Of a stretch of DNA of 57,820 bases, positions 34,353 to 43,493 are shown in pieces. The DNA comes from Synergistaceae bacterium (lineage in GTDB: Bacteria; Synergistota; Synergistia; Synergistales; Aminobacteriaceae), in assembly GCA_017446055.1 (NCBI GenBank), contig JAFSRQ010000066.1:1-57820 (forward strand). Direction: 5' to 3'. The translations under genes were made by a program, and so were the position numbers. Position 1 is the stretch's first letter. Every line of letters begins with the position of its first letter. The notes under the pieces are model-generated. The model saw only the letters and a program-made list of their open reading frames with translations. It ran no database searches and was not told the origin of the DNA.

Positions 34353-36065
34353 ATGGAAGTATTAGACAGCCGCCTTAAGCTGATTGCGGGCTGTATGATT
34401 CTGTCGGTGTTTATATTGATCGGGGGGCTGTATTTATGCCAGGTACACCAGAGCGACAAGTACGTGCGTCTGGCTCACAGCAACAGGCTCAGGATGATAC
34501 GCTTCCCGGCTCCCAGAGGCGAAATTTTTGACCGCAACGGAGTCCCTCTGGCCGTGAATGATAACACCTTCAGCATAATGGGATACCCTCTCGACCTGAA
34601 TACCCCCGAAAAGTTACAGCACCTCAGCAAAATTCTCATGAGGCACGGAATACCCTTCACAGTCTCAGACCTGGAGAAGACCATAAAGCAGCAGAGGCTG
34701 GCTCCTTACCGCGTCATGAAGATAGTACCCAACCTGACAATGACACAGATGGCCGAGCTTGTTGCTGACTATGAATTTCCCCATGAGCTATTTCCGTTAA
34801 GCGTGTGGAGACGAACATACCCTGCCGGGACTACTGCGGCCAACATCATCGGCTACGTCGGCGAAATCTCAGAGGGCGAGCTCAAAGCGCGTTCGGAGGA
34901 AGGCTATACTGGCGGGGACTTAATCGGGAAGTCAGGCATAGAACGCTCATATGAGTCAGTTCTCAGGGGCGCGCCGGGACAGGAAGCACTAGAGGTTGAC
35001 GCAAGAGGACGCAAAATCAGGACGCTTGACGCAAATCCGGCGGTCAAGGGCGAGGATATACATCTGACTATTGACATGGGAGCGCAGAAATTAGCCGTCG
35101 AACTCCTCAAGAGCTGGAAGGGCGCAATTGTAGCGATGGACGTTCACACAGGAGCAGTAATCGCATTAGCATCAAGCCCTGTTTACGACAACAACCCGTT
35201 ATCGTGGGGAGTCTCCGGGCGCGAATGGAACGCAATCATGAATGACCCCGAACGCCCCATGCTGAACCGCGCGATTGCAGGAGTGTACCCGCCAGCGTCA
35301 ACCTTCAAGGCTTTCATGTCTATAGCCGCATTAGAGGAGGACGCAATCACACAGTCAACAATGATTTCCTGCCGTGGGGGATTACGATTTGGCTCACACC
35401 TCTTCAAGTGCTGGAAACATTCAGGTCATGGCAGCCTCAACGTTATAGGGGGGCTTCAGCATTCGTGTGATGTCTTCTTCTACCAGACCGGACTGCGCAC
35501 AGGGATTGACGACCTCATCAAGTGGGGCAGGAAGTTCCACCTCGGCGAGCCTACCGGGATTGACCTTCCGGGTGAAAGCGGCGGCAACATTGCCGGGCCT
35601 GAGTGGAAGATGAGACGCTTCAAATCAGCATGGGCAGGAGGAGACACGGTGAACTACTCGATAGGGCAGGGCTACATGCTCATGACCCCGGTACAGATAG
35701 CCCGCGAGTATGCAGCAATCGCTAACGGCGGGAAGATGGTTACCCCTCACCTTTGCGCGAAAGGTTACAGGAAGCCCGAAAACATCGGACTCAATCCCGG
35801 CAAGCTCGAAATCGTCCGCAGAGGACTCGAAGCAGTAGTATCACGCGGGACTGGTTCACGCGCAGGGAGATTCGGCGTTCACGTTGCGGGCAAGACTGGG
35901 ACGGCTCAAAACTCACACGGTGATGATCACGCTCTGTTTGCCGGGTATGCTCCTGCTGAAGATCCGAAGTATGTAGCTGTTGCGGTGATTGAGGGCGGCA
36001 AGCACGGAAGCAGCGTTGCCGGGCCTATGGTCGGTCAGATGCTGGCACATTTGCTTTCACACTAA
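34353..36065 (+). CDS. mrdA: Penicillin-binding protein 2 (elongasome transpeptidase)
   Basis: 570 aa. N-terminal membrane anchor, then FPAPRGEIFDRNGVPLAVN (dimerisation-domain box 1), KSGIERSYESVLRG (box 3) and the transpeptidase domain with SxxK at PPASTFK (Ser316), SCD and KTGTAQ. It crosslinks lateral-wall peptidoglycan with the glycosyltransferase RodA, encoded 2 kb downstream. The order mreBCD-mrdA supports PBP2 rather than the divisome PBP3. Confidence 0.95.
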   Translation: MEVLDSRLKLIAGCMILSVFILIGGLYLCQVHQSDKYVRLAHSNRLRMIRFPAPRGEIFDRNGVPLAVNDNTFSIMGYPLDLNTPEKLQHLSKILMRHGIPFTVSDLEKTIKQQRLAPYRVMKIVPNLTMTQMAELVADYEFPHELFPLSVWRRTYPAGTTAANIIGYVGEISEGELKARSEEGYTGGDLIGKSGIERSYESVLRGAPGQEALEVDARGRKIRTLDANPAVKGEDIHLTIDMGAQKLAVELLKSWKGAIVAMDVHTGAVIALASSPVYDNNPLSWGVSGREWNAIMNDPERPMLNRAIAGVYPPASTFKAFMSIAALEEDAITQSTMISCRGGLRFGSHLFKCWKHSGHGSLNVIGGLQHSCDVFFYQTGLRTGIDDLIKWGRKFHLGEPTGIDLPGESGGNIAGPEWKMRRFKSAWAGGDTVNYSIGQGYMLMTPVQIAREYAAIANGGKMVTPHLCAKGYRKPENIGLNPGKLEIVRRGLEAVVSRGTGSRAGRFGVHVAGKTGTAQNSHGDDHALFAGYAPAEDPKYVAVAVIEGGKHGSSVAGPMVGQMLAHLLSH

Positions 36066-36117
36066 AACGGGATTAGACAGTATAATATTCACACACAAAT
36101 TTTTGACAGATGACTCA

Positions 36118-36894
36118 ATGATGAATATACCAAGCATAAATTTACTCAGGAAATTACGCAAGCCCGAAGCACATATCAAGCTGGAGAGAATGCACTACGG
36201 CATAAAGTTTTTCCTGCCCGAAACGCTCTCAGAGGATGAACTGCTCAAGCTCCTAGTCAGAATCCCGGCAAGCGCGTACAAGCTCCCGGATGAGCAGGGT
36301 ATAGCCCTCGATTTTTCCGGGCGGCAGTGTTCACGCAGACTCATACTTCACATGCTCAACAGCATTGTGTGGGAAAAAGGAGTGCGTGTAGTCTCGTGGC
36401 TGTCAGGCGACCCCGAAAGCATCAAGCTCTTCAAGGCAGCAGGACTCACGACAACAGAACCGCCCCTGAATATCTCCAGCGCGAAAACTCCCGACAAGCC
36501 AGAAGCCCGCGAACACAAACACATTCCCGGCCTCAAGATAGTTTACGGCTCTATGAGGTCAGGCCACAAAGTAGACACAGAAGGCGACGTGTTAGTGTGG
36601 GGTCATCTCAACCCGGGCGCGGAAATTGTCGCAGGAGGAAGCGTTATTGTCGCCGGGAGACTGCTGGGAGTCGTTCACGCAGGGGGCTACGGGAGGAATG
36701 ACGTGTTTGTGTGGGCAGGACAATTCGAGACTCCCCAGGTCAGAATCGCGAATAAGCTGTGTTTTGCTGACCCGAAATCTACAGCCTGCTGGCGCAAAAG
36801 CGTACTGATAACACTTGAGGACGGAACGCCCGTAATCCGCGAGAACAAATTTCTTCAGGCGCGGAAAAATGAACAGGAGGGTGCGAATAACTAA
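36118..36894 (+). CDS. minC: Septum site-determining protein MinC
   Basis: Start taken at ATG 36118 (a second ATG follows at 36121); the upstream extension to 35989 overlaps mrdA and is not conserved. 258 aa. A variable N-terminal FtsZ-inhibiting part precedes the beta-helix C-terminal domain with the MinC signature KVDTEGDVLVWGHLNPGAE, then GGSVIVAGRLLGVVHAG. It blocks FtsZ assembly away from mid-cell when recruited by MinD. A TATAAT at 36081 hints at an extra promoter. Confidence 0.9.
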   Translation: MMNIPSINLLRKLRKPEAHIKLERMHYGIKFFLPETLSEDELLKLLVRIPASAYKLPDEQGIALDFSGRQCSRRLILHMLNSIVWEKGVRVVSWLSGDPESIKLFKAAGLTTTEPPLNISSAKTPDKPEAREHKHIPGLKIVYGSMRSGHKVDTEGDVLVWGHLNPGAEIVAGGSVIVAGRLLGVVHAGGYGRNDVFVWAGQFETPQVRIANKLCFADPKSTACWRKSVLITLEDGTPVIRENKFLQARKNEQEGANN

Positions 36895-37707
36895 ATGGCA
36901 GCACGTGTAATAGTAACGACTTCAGGCAAAGGGGGAGTCGGCAAGACAACTTCAACCGCAAATATAGCCGCGGCCCTTGCGAAGTTCGGCAAAAAAGTTG
37001 TGGCAGTCGACGCTGATGTAGGACTGAGGAATCTTGATGTCATCATGGGGCTGGAAAACAGAGTCGTCTACAACTTCATTGACGTTATCGAGAAGACCTG
37101 CAAACTTTCAGCCGCTCTCGTCAAGGACAAAAGAGTACCGGGACTTTACCTTCTCCCTGCCGCCCAGACACGCACAAAGGATGCCGTCAACCCGGAGCAG
37201 ATGGTAGCTCTTGTTGAGGAGATGAAGCCGGATTTTGACTTCATACTTCTTGACTGCCCCGCCGGAATCGAGGGAGGCTTCAAGAATGCCGCGGCGGGTG
37301 CTGACGAGGCACTAGTAGTAACAACACCAGAAATCCCGGCAGTGAGGGACGCTGACCGTATAATAGGAATGCTTGAGTCAATGGGCAAGTCGCCGATAAG
37401 ACTCATCATCAACAGACTGCGGCCTAACATGGTTCAGGACGGTGATATGCTCGCTAAGGATGACATTCTTGATGTTCTGTCAATTGAGCTTATCGGAGTC
37501 GTTCCTGAAGACGAGAGCGTCATACGTGCCACGAACAACGGCGAGCCTATGACGATGACACTGGACTCACCTGCGGCACATGCATACCTGAACATTGCCG
37601 AGAGGATATTAGGCCGTGATGTTCCGCTGATGGATCTTGAGAGTTACGCGACAAGGGGCTTCATCAGCAAGATCAAGCGTTTCTTCACCGGCAAGCGCAA
37701 GAGGTGA
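36895..37707 (+). CDS. minD: Septum site-determining ATPase MinD
   Basis: 270 aa, directly after the minC stop. The deviant Walker A SGKGGVGKTT (10-19) and VDADVGLRNLDVIMGLE are MinD hallmarks; DFILLDCPAGIEGGF is Walker B. The C-terminus SKIKRFFTGKRKR is the amphipathic membrane-targeting helix. It recruits MinC to the membrane and is displaced by MinE. Confidence 0.97.
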   Translation: MAARVIVTTSGKGGVGKTTSTANIAAALAKFGKKVVAVDADVGLRNLDVIMGLENRVVYNFIDVIEKTCKLSAALVKDKRVPGLYLLPAAQTRTKDAVNPEQMVALVEEMKPDFDFILLDCPAGIEGGFKNAAAGADEALVVTTPEIPAVRDADRIIGMLESMGKSPIRLIINRLRPNMVQDGDMLAKDDILDVLSIELIGVVPEDESVIRATNNGEPMTMTLDSPAAHAYLNIAERILGRDVPLMDLESYATRGFISKIKRFFTGKRKR

Positions 37708-37714
37708 TTAGGCT

Positions 37715-37990
37715 ATGGGATTCCTGAGCAAATTTTTCGGAGGAGGAAATGACGGTTCAAGCCAGAAAGCAAAAGACCGCCTCAAGATAGTATTGATACA
37801 CGACAGAACGGACATATCACCGCAGCTGCTGGACAATCTCCGTGATGAGATGGTTGAAGTCCTTGCCAAATATATGGAGATAGACACCACAAAGATAGAG
37901 ATTGACCTTGAACACGACAACAACGCCGTAGCACTTGTAGCGAACATCCCTATACTGAGGATAAAGCGCGGAAAAGTCGCTAACCTGTAA
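37715..37990 (+). CDS. minE: Cell division topological specificity factor MinE
   Basis: 91 aa, 7 nt after minD. The N-terminal membrane helix (MGFLSKFFGG), the MinD-binding stretch AKDRLKIVLIHDRTDISP and the conserved dimer part RDEMVEVLAKYMEID match MinE. It stimulates MinD ATPase and generates the pole-to-pole pattern. Confidence 0.95.
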   Translation: MGFLSKFFGGGNDGSSQKAKDRLKIVLIHDRTDISPQLLDNLRDEMVEVLAKYMEIDTTKIEIDLEHDNNAVALVANIPILRIKRGKVANL

Positions 37991-37998
37991 CAGCTCAC

Positions 37999-39114
37999 AT
38001 GCAGACATTCTGGGCCTCATTGAAGGAAGATATATCCCTCACGGACAGGCTCATGCTGTTCTGTGCGCTCATGCTGTCATTGTGGGGGGTATTCTGCATA
38101 TACAGCGCGGCCGCGGGAACTGCCGGGCGTGGCTTCGATTATGCGTTCCGTCAGGCGGCATGGCTTTTCGTGAGCGTGATATTCATGCTTCTGGTTATGA
38201 TTGTCGGCCATCACAAGCTGCTTGAGGGAGCTTACTATCTTTTCGGGCTGTCATTGCTTCTTCTGTTTCTGACACTTTTAGCCCCCAAGGTGAACGGCGC
38301 GCAGTCATGGCTTGGTGTGGGGGGAGTGAGATTCCAGCCGTCAGAGTTCGCGAAGATAACGATAATCCTGACGATGTCGAAATTCATGAGCCGTTATCCT
38401 CCGCTGGACTTCAAGACGTTCATGATGTGCCTGGGCGTGATAATGATACCTGTGCTTCTCGTTCTGATTCAGCCTGACGCAGGGAGCGCATTGGTGTACT
38501 TGGTGATTTCTTTCGGCATGCTTCTTGCGGCTGGGACTCCGTTAAAGTATCTCGGCGGTCTTGCGGCACTGGGACTGTCGGCAATTCCTGTAATGTTCCT
38601 GTTTCTGCTGAAGGACTACCAGAAGAACCGCATACTGGTTTTCATTGACCCTATGAGAGATCCGTTAGGGGCGGGCTACAACGTGATACAGTCAAGAATA
38701 GCAGTAGGCTCCGGGGGTATGACGGGAAAAGGCTTCATGATGGGGACTCAGTCCAAGCTGAAATTCCTCCCTGAGCCTCATACGGATTTCATCTTCAGCG
38801 TATTTTCTGAGGAGTTCGGGTTCATCGGCAACGTGATACTGATTGTGCTTTTCGCCGTTCTGCTTTGCCGTGTAATCATGGCCGGAGTCAGGAGCAAGGA
38901 GAGACGCTGCAAGATACTTGTCGCGGGGGTAGCGTCGTGGCTGTGGTTTCAGATGTGTGAAAGTATGGGAATGAGCATAGGTATGCTGCCGATAACGGGG
39001 CTTCCTCTGCCTTTCCTGAGTTACGGAGGGAGTTCGCTTCTGGCTACGTTCATCGCGCTGGGTTTAGTCGCAAGCATATACATAGAGGGGGGAAATTCAC
39101 GGCATGTATTCTGA
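37999..39114 (+). CDS. rodA: Peptidoglycan glycosyltransferase RodA (SEDS family)
   Basis: 371 aa with about ten membrane spans. SEDS landmarks are SWLGVGGVRFQPSEFAKI, QPDAGSALVYL, NRILVFIDPMRDPLGAGYNVIQSRIAVGSGG, FLPEPHTDFIFSVFSEEFGFIG and TGLPLPFLSYGGSSLLATF. It polymerises glycan strands with PBP2. Its position after minCDE and near mrdA supports RodA rather than FtsW. The 3' end overlaps the next gene by 11 nt. Confidence 0.94.
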   Translation: MQTFWASLKEDISLTDRLMLFCALMLSLWGVFCIYSAAAGTAGRGFDYAFRQAAWLFVSVIFMLLVMIVGHHKLLEGAYYLFGLSLLLLFLTLLAPKVNGAQSWLGVGGVRFQPSEFAKITIILTMSKFMSRYPPLDFKTFMMCLGVIMIPVLLVLIQPDAGSALVYLVISFGMLLAAGTPLKYLGGLAALGLSAIPVMFLFLLKDYQKNRILVFIDPMRDPLGAGYNVIQSRIAVGSGGMTGKGFMMGTQSKLKFLPEPHTDFIFSVFSEEFGFIGNVILIVLFAVLLCRVIMAGVRSKERRCKILVAGVASWLWFQMCESMGMSIGMLPITGLPLPFLSYGGSSLLATFIALGLVASIYIEGGNSRHVF

Positions 39115-39733
39115 TGTGATAATCCGCAACGAGAGACCCGGAGATTACCGCATGGCCGAAAACTTAGCGCGGGAGTCATTCTGGAACGTCTATCGTCCCG
39201 GCTGTACGGAGCATTACGTTCTTCACTGCATGAGAGATGACCCGGCATTTGTCCGGGAGCTTGACTTCGTGATGTTCAGGGGCGGTGAGATGATCGGGCA
39301 GAATGTTTTTGTCCGGGCTAATATTACTGCTGACGATGGCAGGAAGATTCCAGTCTGTGCGATGGGGCCGATATGCATTGCACCGGGGTATCAGCGTCAA
39401 GGCTACGGGAAAATTCTGCTGGATTACTCGGTCGATGAGGCAAGGAAACTCGGAGTCGGGGCTGTGTGCTTCGAGGGGAATATAGGGTTTTACGGCAAGA
39501 GCGGCTTCACCTGCGCACGGAAATTCGGCCTCCGCTATCATGGGTTTGATGATGCTCCGTTCTTCCTGTGCAAGGAGCTTGTGCCCAGTTACTTAGACGG
39601 GATAACGGGAGAATATGCGCCGCCTGAAGTGTATTTTTCCGCCGACAGGAATCCCGCAGGCTTTGAGGAATTTGACGCACTATTTCCGCGCCGGGAGAAG
39701 AAAGTTTTACCCGGTCAGCTTTTCCCGCAATGA
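39104..39733 (+). CDS. GNAT-family N-acetyltransferase
   Basis: 209 aa. The N-terminus MYSDVIIRNERPGDYRMAENLARESF and the acetyl-CoA loop GPICIAPGYQRQGYGKILLDYSVDEARKLG (the RxxGxG/A motif as QRQGYG) mark GNAT. The later FYGKSGFTCARKFGLRYHG resembles YhbS-like putative acetyltransferases. It overlaps rodA and the radical SAM gene (4 nt), so it is part of the operon. Substrate unknown. Confidence 0.85.
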   Translation: MYSDVIIRNERPGDYRMAENLARESFWNVYRPGCTEHYVLHCMRDDPAFVRELDFVMFRGGEMIGQNVFVRANITADDGRKIPVCAMGPICIAPGYQRQGYGKILLDYSVDEARKLGVGAVCFEGNIGFYGKSGFTCARKFGLRYHGFDDAPFFLCKELVPSYLDGITGEYAPPEVYFSADRNPAGFEEFDALFPRREKKVLPGQLFPQ

Positions 39734-41511
39734 TTGAGTTCAACGAGTTCAAGCGTCCCGAGTGGGCGTTAATGTCGCAGGTGTCGAGGCCATCGCGCTA
39801 TTGCATGTCAGAGTGGAGACCGCCCGCAAAAGTCTCATGGGATGAGGCAAGAGTCCGTGTGTGCTTGGCGTTCCCTGACGTTTACGAAACCGGGATGAGC
39901 TATTACGGCTTCCAGATAATCGAGGCGATGATACACTCCCTTCCGGGAAAATACCTTGCAGACCGCGCTTATTGTCCGTGGCCTGACATGGCCGGGTTAA
40001 TGCTGTCAGGGAATATCCCGCTCACGTCAGCAGAAAACAAACGCCCCGTTCATGACTTCGACATTCTAGCGTTCACCCTTCCCCATGAGACAGCCTACAC
40101 GAACGTTCTCACGATGTTACAGCTTTCAGGCATCCCCCTTCTGCGTGAGGAGCGCGGCGGTGATGACCCTGTTGTGATTGCGGGGGGCTACGGAGCGTAC
40201 AACCCTGATGTTATGTCGGCGTTCATTGATGTCTTCTGCGTGGGCGAGGCTGAAGCGATATTGCCGGGACTGCTCGCCGTGTTTGAGGGCATGAAGGGCA
40301 GACCGCGCGGTGAAATCCTCCGGGCTGTAACAGAAATTCCCGGATGCTATGCGCCTGCGTTCGGCGGAAACGTTCAGCGTCAGTACACAGAGACTCCCTT
40401 CACTCTGGACTCAATGATAGTGCCGAGCGTGGGAATAGTTCATGACCGGGCCGCCGTCGAGCTGTTCCGGGGGTGCGGACGGGGCTGCCGCTTCTGCCAG
40501 GCGGGAATGGTCAACCGTCCTGTACGTGAACGCCCCGAATCCGAAGCCGCAAAATCTATCCTTGACATCATTGCATCTACAGGCTGGGAGGAAGCCGGGT
40601 TATTGTCGCTGGCCTCGTGCGATTATTCCGGGATTGAGACGCTGATAGATGACCTGTCGCCAGCACTCAACGAGAGACACGCGAAACTGAGCCTCCCAAG
40701 TCTGCGGATGGACGGATTTTCTGTAGGACTGGCCGAAAAGTTAGAGGGTCTGCGCTCCAAGCACGGCGGTATAACTTTTGCCCCCGAAGCAGGGACTCAG
40801 AGACTCCGCGATGTAATCAACAAGGGCATAACTGAAGACATGATTACGGGCTGCCTGACAGAAATATTCTCGCGTGGCTGGGAAAGGGTCAAGCTCTACT
40901 TCATGATGGGACTTCCCACAGAGACGGATGAAGACCTTGACGCAATCGCCGGAATCGCCCAGTCAACCCTGAAACTTGCACGGTCATTAGGACGCAAACG
41001 CGCAACGGTCAGCGTGTCAGTCTCAGGATTCGTGCCGAAAGCTCACACCCCCTTCCAGTGGGAACGCCAGAACAGCATCGAGGAGTTACGCGAGAAGGGC
41101 CGCCGCATAAAGTCCCAAGTCCACGACAGGAACATTACGGTGAACTATCACGAGCCGGAGCAAACATACCTTGAGGGGCTGTTGTCGCGCGGGGATAAGA
41201 GGCTGTGCGGTGTGATACTGCGGGCGTGGGAGAAGGGCGCGTGTTTCGACAGCTGGACGGAGTACTTTGACCTTCAGCGGTGGCTTGAGGCTTTTGACGA
41301 CTGTGGGATTGACCCGGCGGAATTTATCCGTGAGAGGAATGAAGCTGAGACTCTGCCGTGGGATTTTGTTGACGTTGGTGTGAGCAAAAACTTTCTCCTG
41401 CGTGAGAGGCACAAGGCATATAACGGTGAGCTTACTGTAGACTGCCGGACAGGATGCGCGGCCTGCGGGATTGGGTGCGTGAGTTGTAATTCCCTGCAAA
41501 ATTCCAGATAA
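39730..41511 (+). CDS. B12-binding-domain radical SAM protein (TIGR03960-like)
   Basis: 593 aa. The N-terminal B12-binding-like domain has VRVCLAFPDVYETGMSYYGFQIIEAM. The radical SAM core has CxxxCxxC at RGCGRGCRFCQAG (Cys249, 253, 256). Further family features are SLPSLRMDGFSVGLAEKL, FAPEAGTQRLRDVINKGIT and KLYFMMGLPTETDEDL, with a cysteine-rich tail (CRTGCAACGIGC). In many bacteria this gene lies near rng and rplU; neither is here. The last eight residues differ from those of the duplicate 3' fragment downstream. Function undetermined. Confidence 0.88.
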   Translation: MIEFNEFKRPEWALMSQVSRPSRYCMSEWRPPAKVSWDEARVRVCLAFPDVYETGMSYYGFQIIEAMIHSLPGKYLADRAYCPWPDMAGLMLSGNIPLTSAENKRPVHDFDILAFTLPHETAYTNVLTMLQLSGIPLLREERGGDDPVVIAGGYGAYNPDVMSAFIDVFCVGEAEAILPGLLAVFEGMKGRPRGEILRAVTEIPGCYAPAFGGNVQRQYTETPFTLDSMIVPSVGIVHDRAAVELFRGCGRGCRFCQAGMVNRPVRERPESEAAKSILDIIASTGWEEAGLLSLASCDYSGIETLIDDLSPALNERHAKLSLPSLRMDGFSVGLAEKLEGLRSKHGGITFAPEAGTQRLRDVINKGITEDMITGCLTEIFSRGWERVKLYFMMGLPTETDEDLDAIAGIAQSTLKLARSLGRKRATVSVSVSGFVPKAHTPFQWERQNSIEELREKGRRIKSQVHDRNITVNYHEPEQTYLEGLLSRGDKRLCGVILRAWEKGACFDSWTEYFDLQRWLEAFDDCGIDPAEFIRERNEAETLPWDFVDVGVSKNFLLRERHKAYNGELTVDCRTGCAACGIGCVSCNSLQNSR

Positions 41512-41519
41512 GGAGTGTA

Positions 41520-41719
41520 GATAAGAGGCTGTGCGGTGTGATACTGCGGAATTTACCCGTGAGCGCGGTGAAGCTGAGACCCTGCCGTGGGACTTTGTGA
41601 ATGTCGGTGTCAGCAAAAACTTTCTCCTTCGTGAAAGGCACAAGGCGTATAACGGTGAGCTTACTGCGGACTGCCGGACAGGGTGCGCGGCCTGCGGGAT
41701 TGGCTGTGCGGGAAAGTGA
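41520..41719 (+). pseudogene. Truncated duplicate of the radical SAM 3' end
   Basis: 41520-41549 is identical to 41194-41223. The copy then jumps 97 nt (joining at a GCGG microhomology) and resumes matching from 41321 on, including the LPWDF, SKNFLLRERHKAYNGEL and CRTGCAACGIGC codons, ending GCAGK and stop at 41719. It has no start of its own and is out of frame before the junction. Downstream, both copies continue into similar sequence containing GCAAAAT and AAGGAGTG, so the promoter and ribosome-site area of the next gene was duplicated as well. Confidence 0.85.
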
Positions 41720-41727
41720 GCTATAAT
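41700..41727 (+). promoter_or_regulatory. Predicted promoter of the SH3-like secreted protein gene
   Basis: TTGGCT (41700-41705), 16-nt spacer, TATAAT (41722-41727). It overlaps the end of the duplicated fragment. The older copy of the same region, after 41480, reads TGTAAT at the equivalent place. Confidence 0.55.
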
Positions 41728-41766
41728 TCTCGGCAAAATCCATAGCGTTAAAGGAGTGCGTTCATC

Positions 41767-42498
41767 ATGACACGAAAATTATTGCCCGCGCTGTTACTGC
41801 TCGTACTGTTACAGTCATCATCATTCGCCGCCCCTAGTCCCCCGTCAAAAGGGCAGTGGGCATTCCCCCTCGAAGACACCCTCACACTTTACACGAAGGC
41901 TGACGGGGATTCACGCAGTCAGGAAGTCCGTATGCCGCAAAAATGGATCAGCGTACCAAGCGCGGTAAGGGACAGCGATAATTACCTGTGGTACAAGGTC
42001 AATGTCAACGGCAAATCCGGCTGGCTTCCACAGAACGGTATCCGTCTCAAGATGGGAGGCAAAAGCAAATCAGCCGCTAACCTCTACAGGAATTACGTCA
42101 AAGCCCGCCGCAGAATCATGGACAGGCCGGGAAAATGGACGGTCAGCGAGGAAGACGGCCTCACCGAATACTCCACAGACGGCGCAATGTTCAGGGTGAC
42201 CGAGGGCAGAAAGGGAGTCGAGGATGTATTCTTCACGACAAACAGCTACGAGATATGCCGGGAGTTTTTCGGGATTGACCTTATCGACTTTTCACAGCCG
42301 GAAGTGCGCTCGAAGCTCGGAACTCCCACAATGCGAGAGACACCCTACGAGTCCCCGGAGATAAGCATACTGTCATTTGAGCTTGACGGAAGGAACATGA
42401 CACTCTCAATCCTTGAACGCCGCGAGGATGGCGACACAGAAGGAACGGTGTACCGCGTCGAGCTTTACGCAGGCAGGACAGGTGAGCCTGAGTACTAG
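41767..42498 (+). CDS. Secreted protein with SH3-like domain, function unknown
   Basis: 243 aa; the ribosome site AAAGGAG lies about 10-15 nt upstream. A signal peptide (MTRKLLPALLLLVLLQSSSFA) precedes a region with LEDTLTLYTKADGDS and YLWYKVNVNGKSGWLPQNGIRL, the layout of a bacterial SH3 domain. The C-terminal half (TNSYEICREFFGIDLIDF...) is a small globular part with no recognised family. It would act in the periplasm, perhaps at the wall. Confidence 0.75.
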   Translation: MTRKLLPALLLLVLLQSSSFAAPSPPSKGQWAFPLEDTLTLYTKADGDSRSQEVRMPQKWISVPSAVRDSDNYLWYKVNVNGKSGWLPQNGIRLKMGGKSKSAANLYRNYVKARRRIMDRPGKWTVSEEDGLTEYSTDGAMFRVTEGRKGVEDVFFTTNSYEICREFFGIDLIDFSQPEVRSKLGTPTMRETPYESPEISILSFELDGRNMTLSILERREDGDTEGTVYRVELYAGRTGEPEY

Positions 42499-42501
42499 CC
42501 C

Positions 42502-43431
42502 TTGAGTTTCGCGCTGATACTGTGCCTTGCTGTTGCTGCTGACGGGATTCTCGGCGACCCCCGGAGTTTTCCCCATCCTGTGAGGCTCATAGGCCATGTG
42601 ATAACTTTCTGGCACAGGAGACTCTTCACCGACAACGACTCATACGTTCGCGGCCTCGCTGTTGTGATTATGACACTCACGGCGGCGGGGCTTTTTGCGT
42701 GGGGACTGCTGTATGTCTCAGGCGGGAACATCATCGTTCAGGTGTACCTGCTGTATTCGGCTCTGGCTTGGCGCGACCTCAAGGACGAAACCAGACCCGT
42801 GTACCTCGCGCTGAAGTCGCAGAATCTCCCTGAAGCTCGGAAATATCTTGCGTTCGTTGTGGGACGGGACACGGAGAATCTCAGTGAGACGGAAATATCG
42901 CGGGCAGTGATTGAGACCGTAGCGGAAAATTCTGTTGACGGGGTAATGTCGGTGATATTCTTCGCGGCAATCGGCCATGTGATTTGGGGGGAATACGGAG
43001 CGTGCGTGCTGGTGTGGCTGTTCAAGGCGGCAAGCACTCTCGACTCTATGCTGGGCTACGAGAGTTACGGGTGCTACGGGAGTCCGTCAGCAAGACTCGA
43101 CGACATCATGAACTTCATCCCTGCGAGGCTGGGCGGTGTCATCATAATACTTGCTGGAATGTTCACGGGGGGAAAAGTCCGGGAGGCGTGGCGTGTATTC
43201 GTGTCAGACAGGCTCAAGCACAAGAGTCCCAACAGCGCACACGGTGAGAGCGCATTTGCCGGGGTACTTGGCGTGAGGCTGGGAGGGGGAGCGTGCTACG
43301 GGGGAAAGTTCGAGGCTCGCGGGTGGCTGAATGAGTCAGCGAGAGACCCGGAGGCTGGAGACATCATAAGGGCATGGAGGGTACTTGACGCGGCGTGTAT
43401 GATGGCGGTGGTTGCGGCAATGTTCTTCTGA
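42502..43431 (+). CDS. cbiB: Adenosylcobinamide-phosphate synthase
   Basis: TTG start; 309 aa membrane protein. CbiB/CobD signatures are DGILGDPRSFPHPVRLIGHVI at the N-terminus, AENSVDGVMSVIFFAAIG, LFKAASTLDSMLGYESYGCYG and SPNSAHGESAFAGVLGVRLGG. It attaches aminopropanol phosphate to adenosylcobyric acid in cobalamin synthesis. No other cobalamin gene and no cobalamin riboswitch was seen in the window, so the rest of the pathway must lie elsewhere. Confidence 0.93.
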   Translation: MSFALILCLAVAADGILGDPRSFPHPVRLIGHVITFWHRRLFTDNDSYVRGLAVVIMTLTAAGLFAWGLLYVSGGNIIVQVYLLYSALAWRDLKDETRPVYLALKSQNLPEARKYLAFVVGRDTENLSETEISRAVIETVAENSVDGVMSVIFFAAIGHVIWGEYGACVLVWLFKAASTLDSMLGYESYGCYGSPSARLDDIMNFIPARLGGVIIILAGMFTGGKVREAWRVFVSDRLKHKSPNSAHGESAFAGVLGVRLGGGACYGGKFEARGWLNESARDPEAGDIIRAWRVLDAACMMAVVAAMFF

Positions 43432-43436
43432 GACAG

Positions 43437-43472
43437 AAAAAAGCAGGACGGGGATTTTGCTCCCTGCCCTGC
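43437..43472 (-). terminator. Terminator of the peptide/InlB-like transcript
   Basis: On the minus strand GCAGGGCAGGGA pairs with TCCCCGTCCTGC (one mismatch, one wobble), followed by six T at 43442-43437. It lies 21 nt after the 41-residue peptide gene. Confidence 0.85.
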
Positions 43473-43493
43473 CTGTTCTGTACCGGGATGAAG

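Noticed and set aside
39730-41511. Radical SAM maturase for the 41-residue peptide
   Set aside because: It belongs to the B12-binding TIGR03960-like group, lies on the other strand 2 kb away, and lacks a SPASM or peptide-binding domain.
42499-42501. Cobalamin riboswitch before cbiB
   Set aside because: The gene starts 3 nt after the preceding stop, with no B12-box-like sequence nearby.
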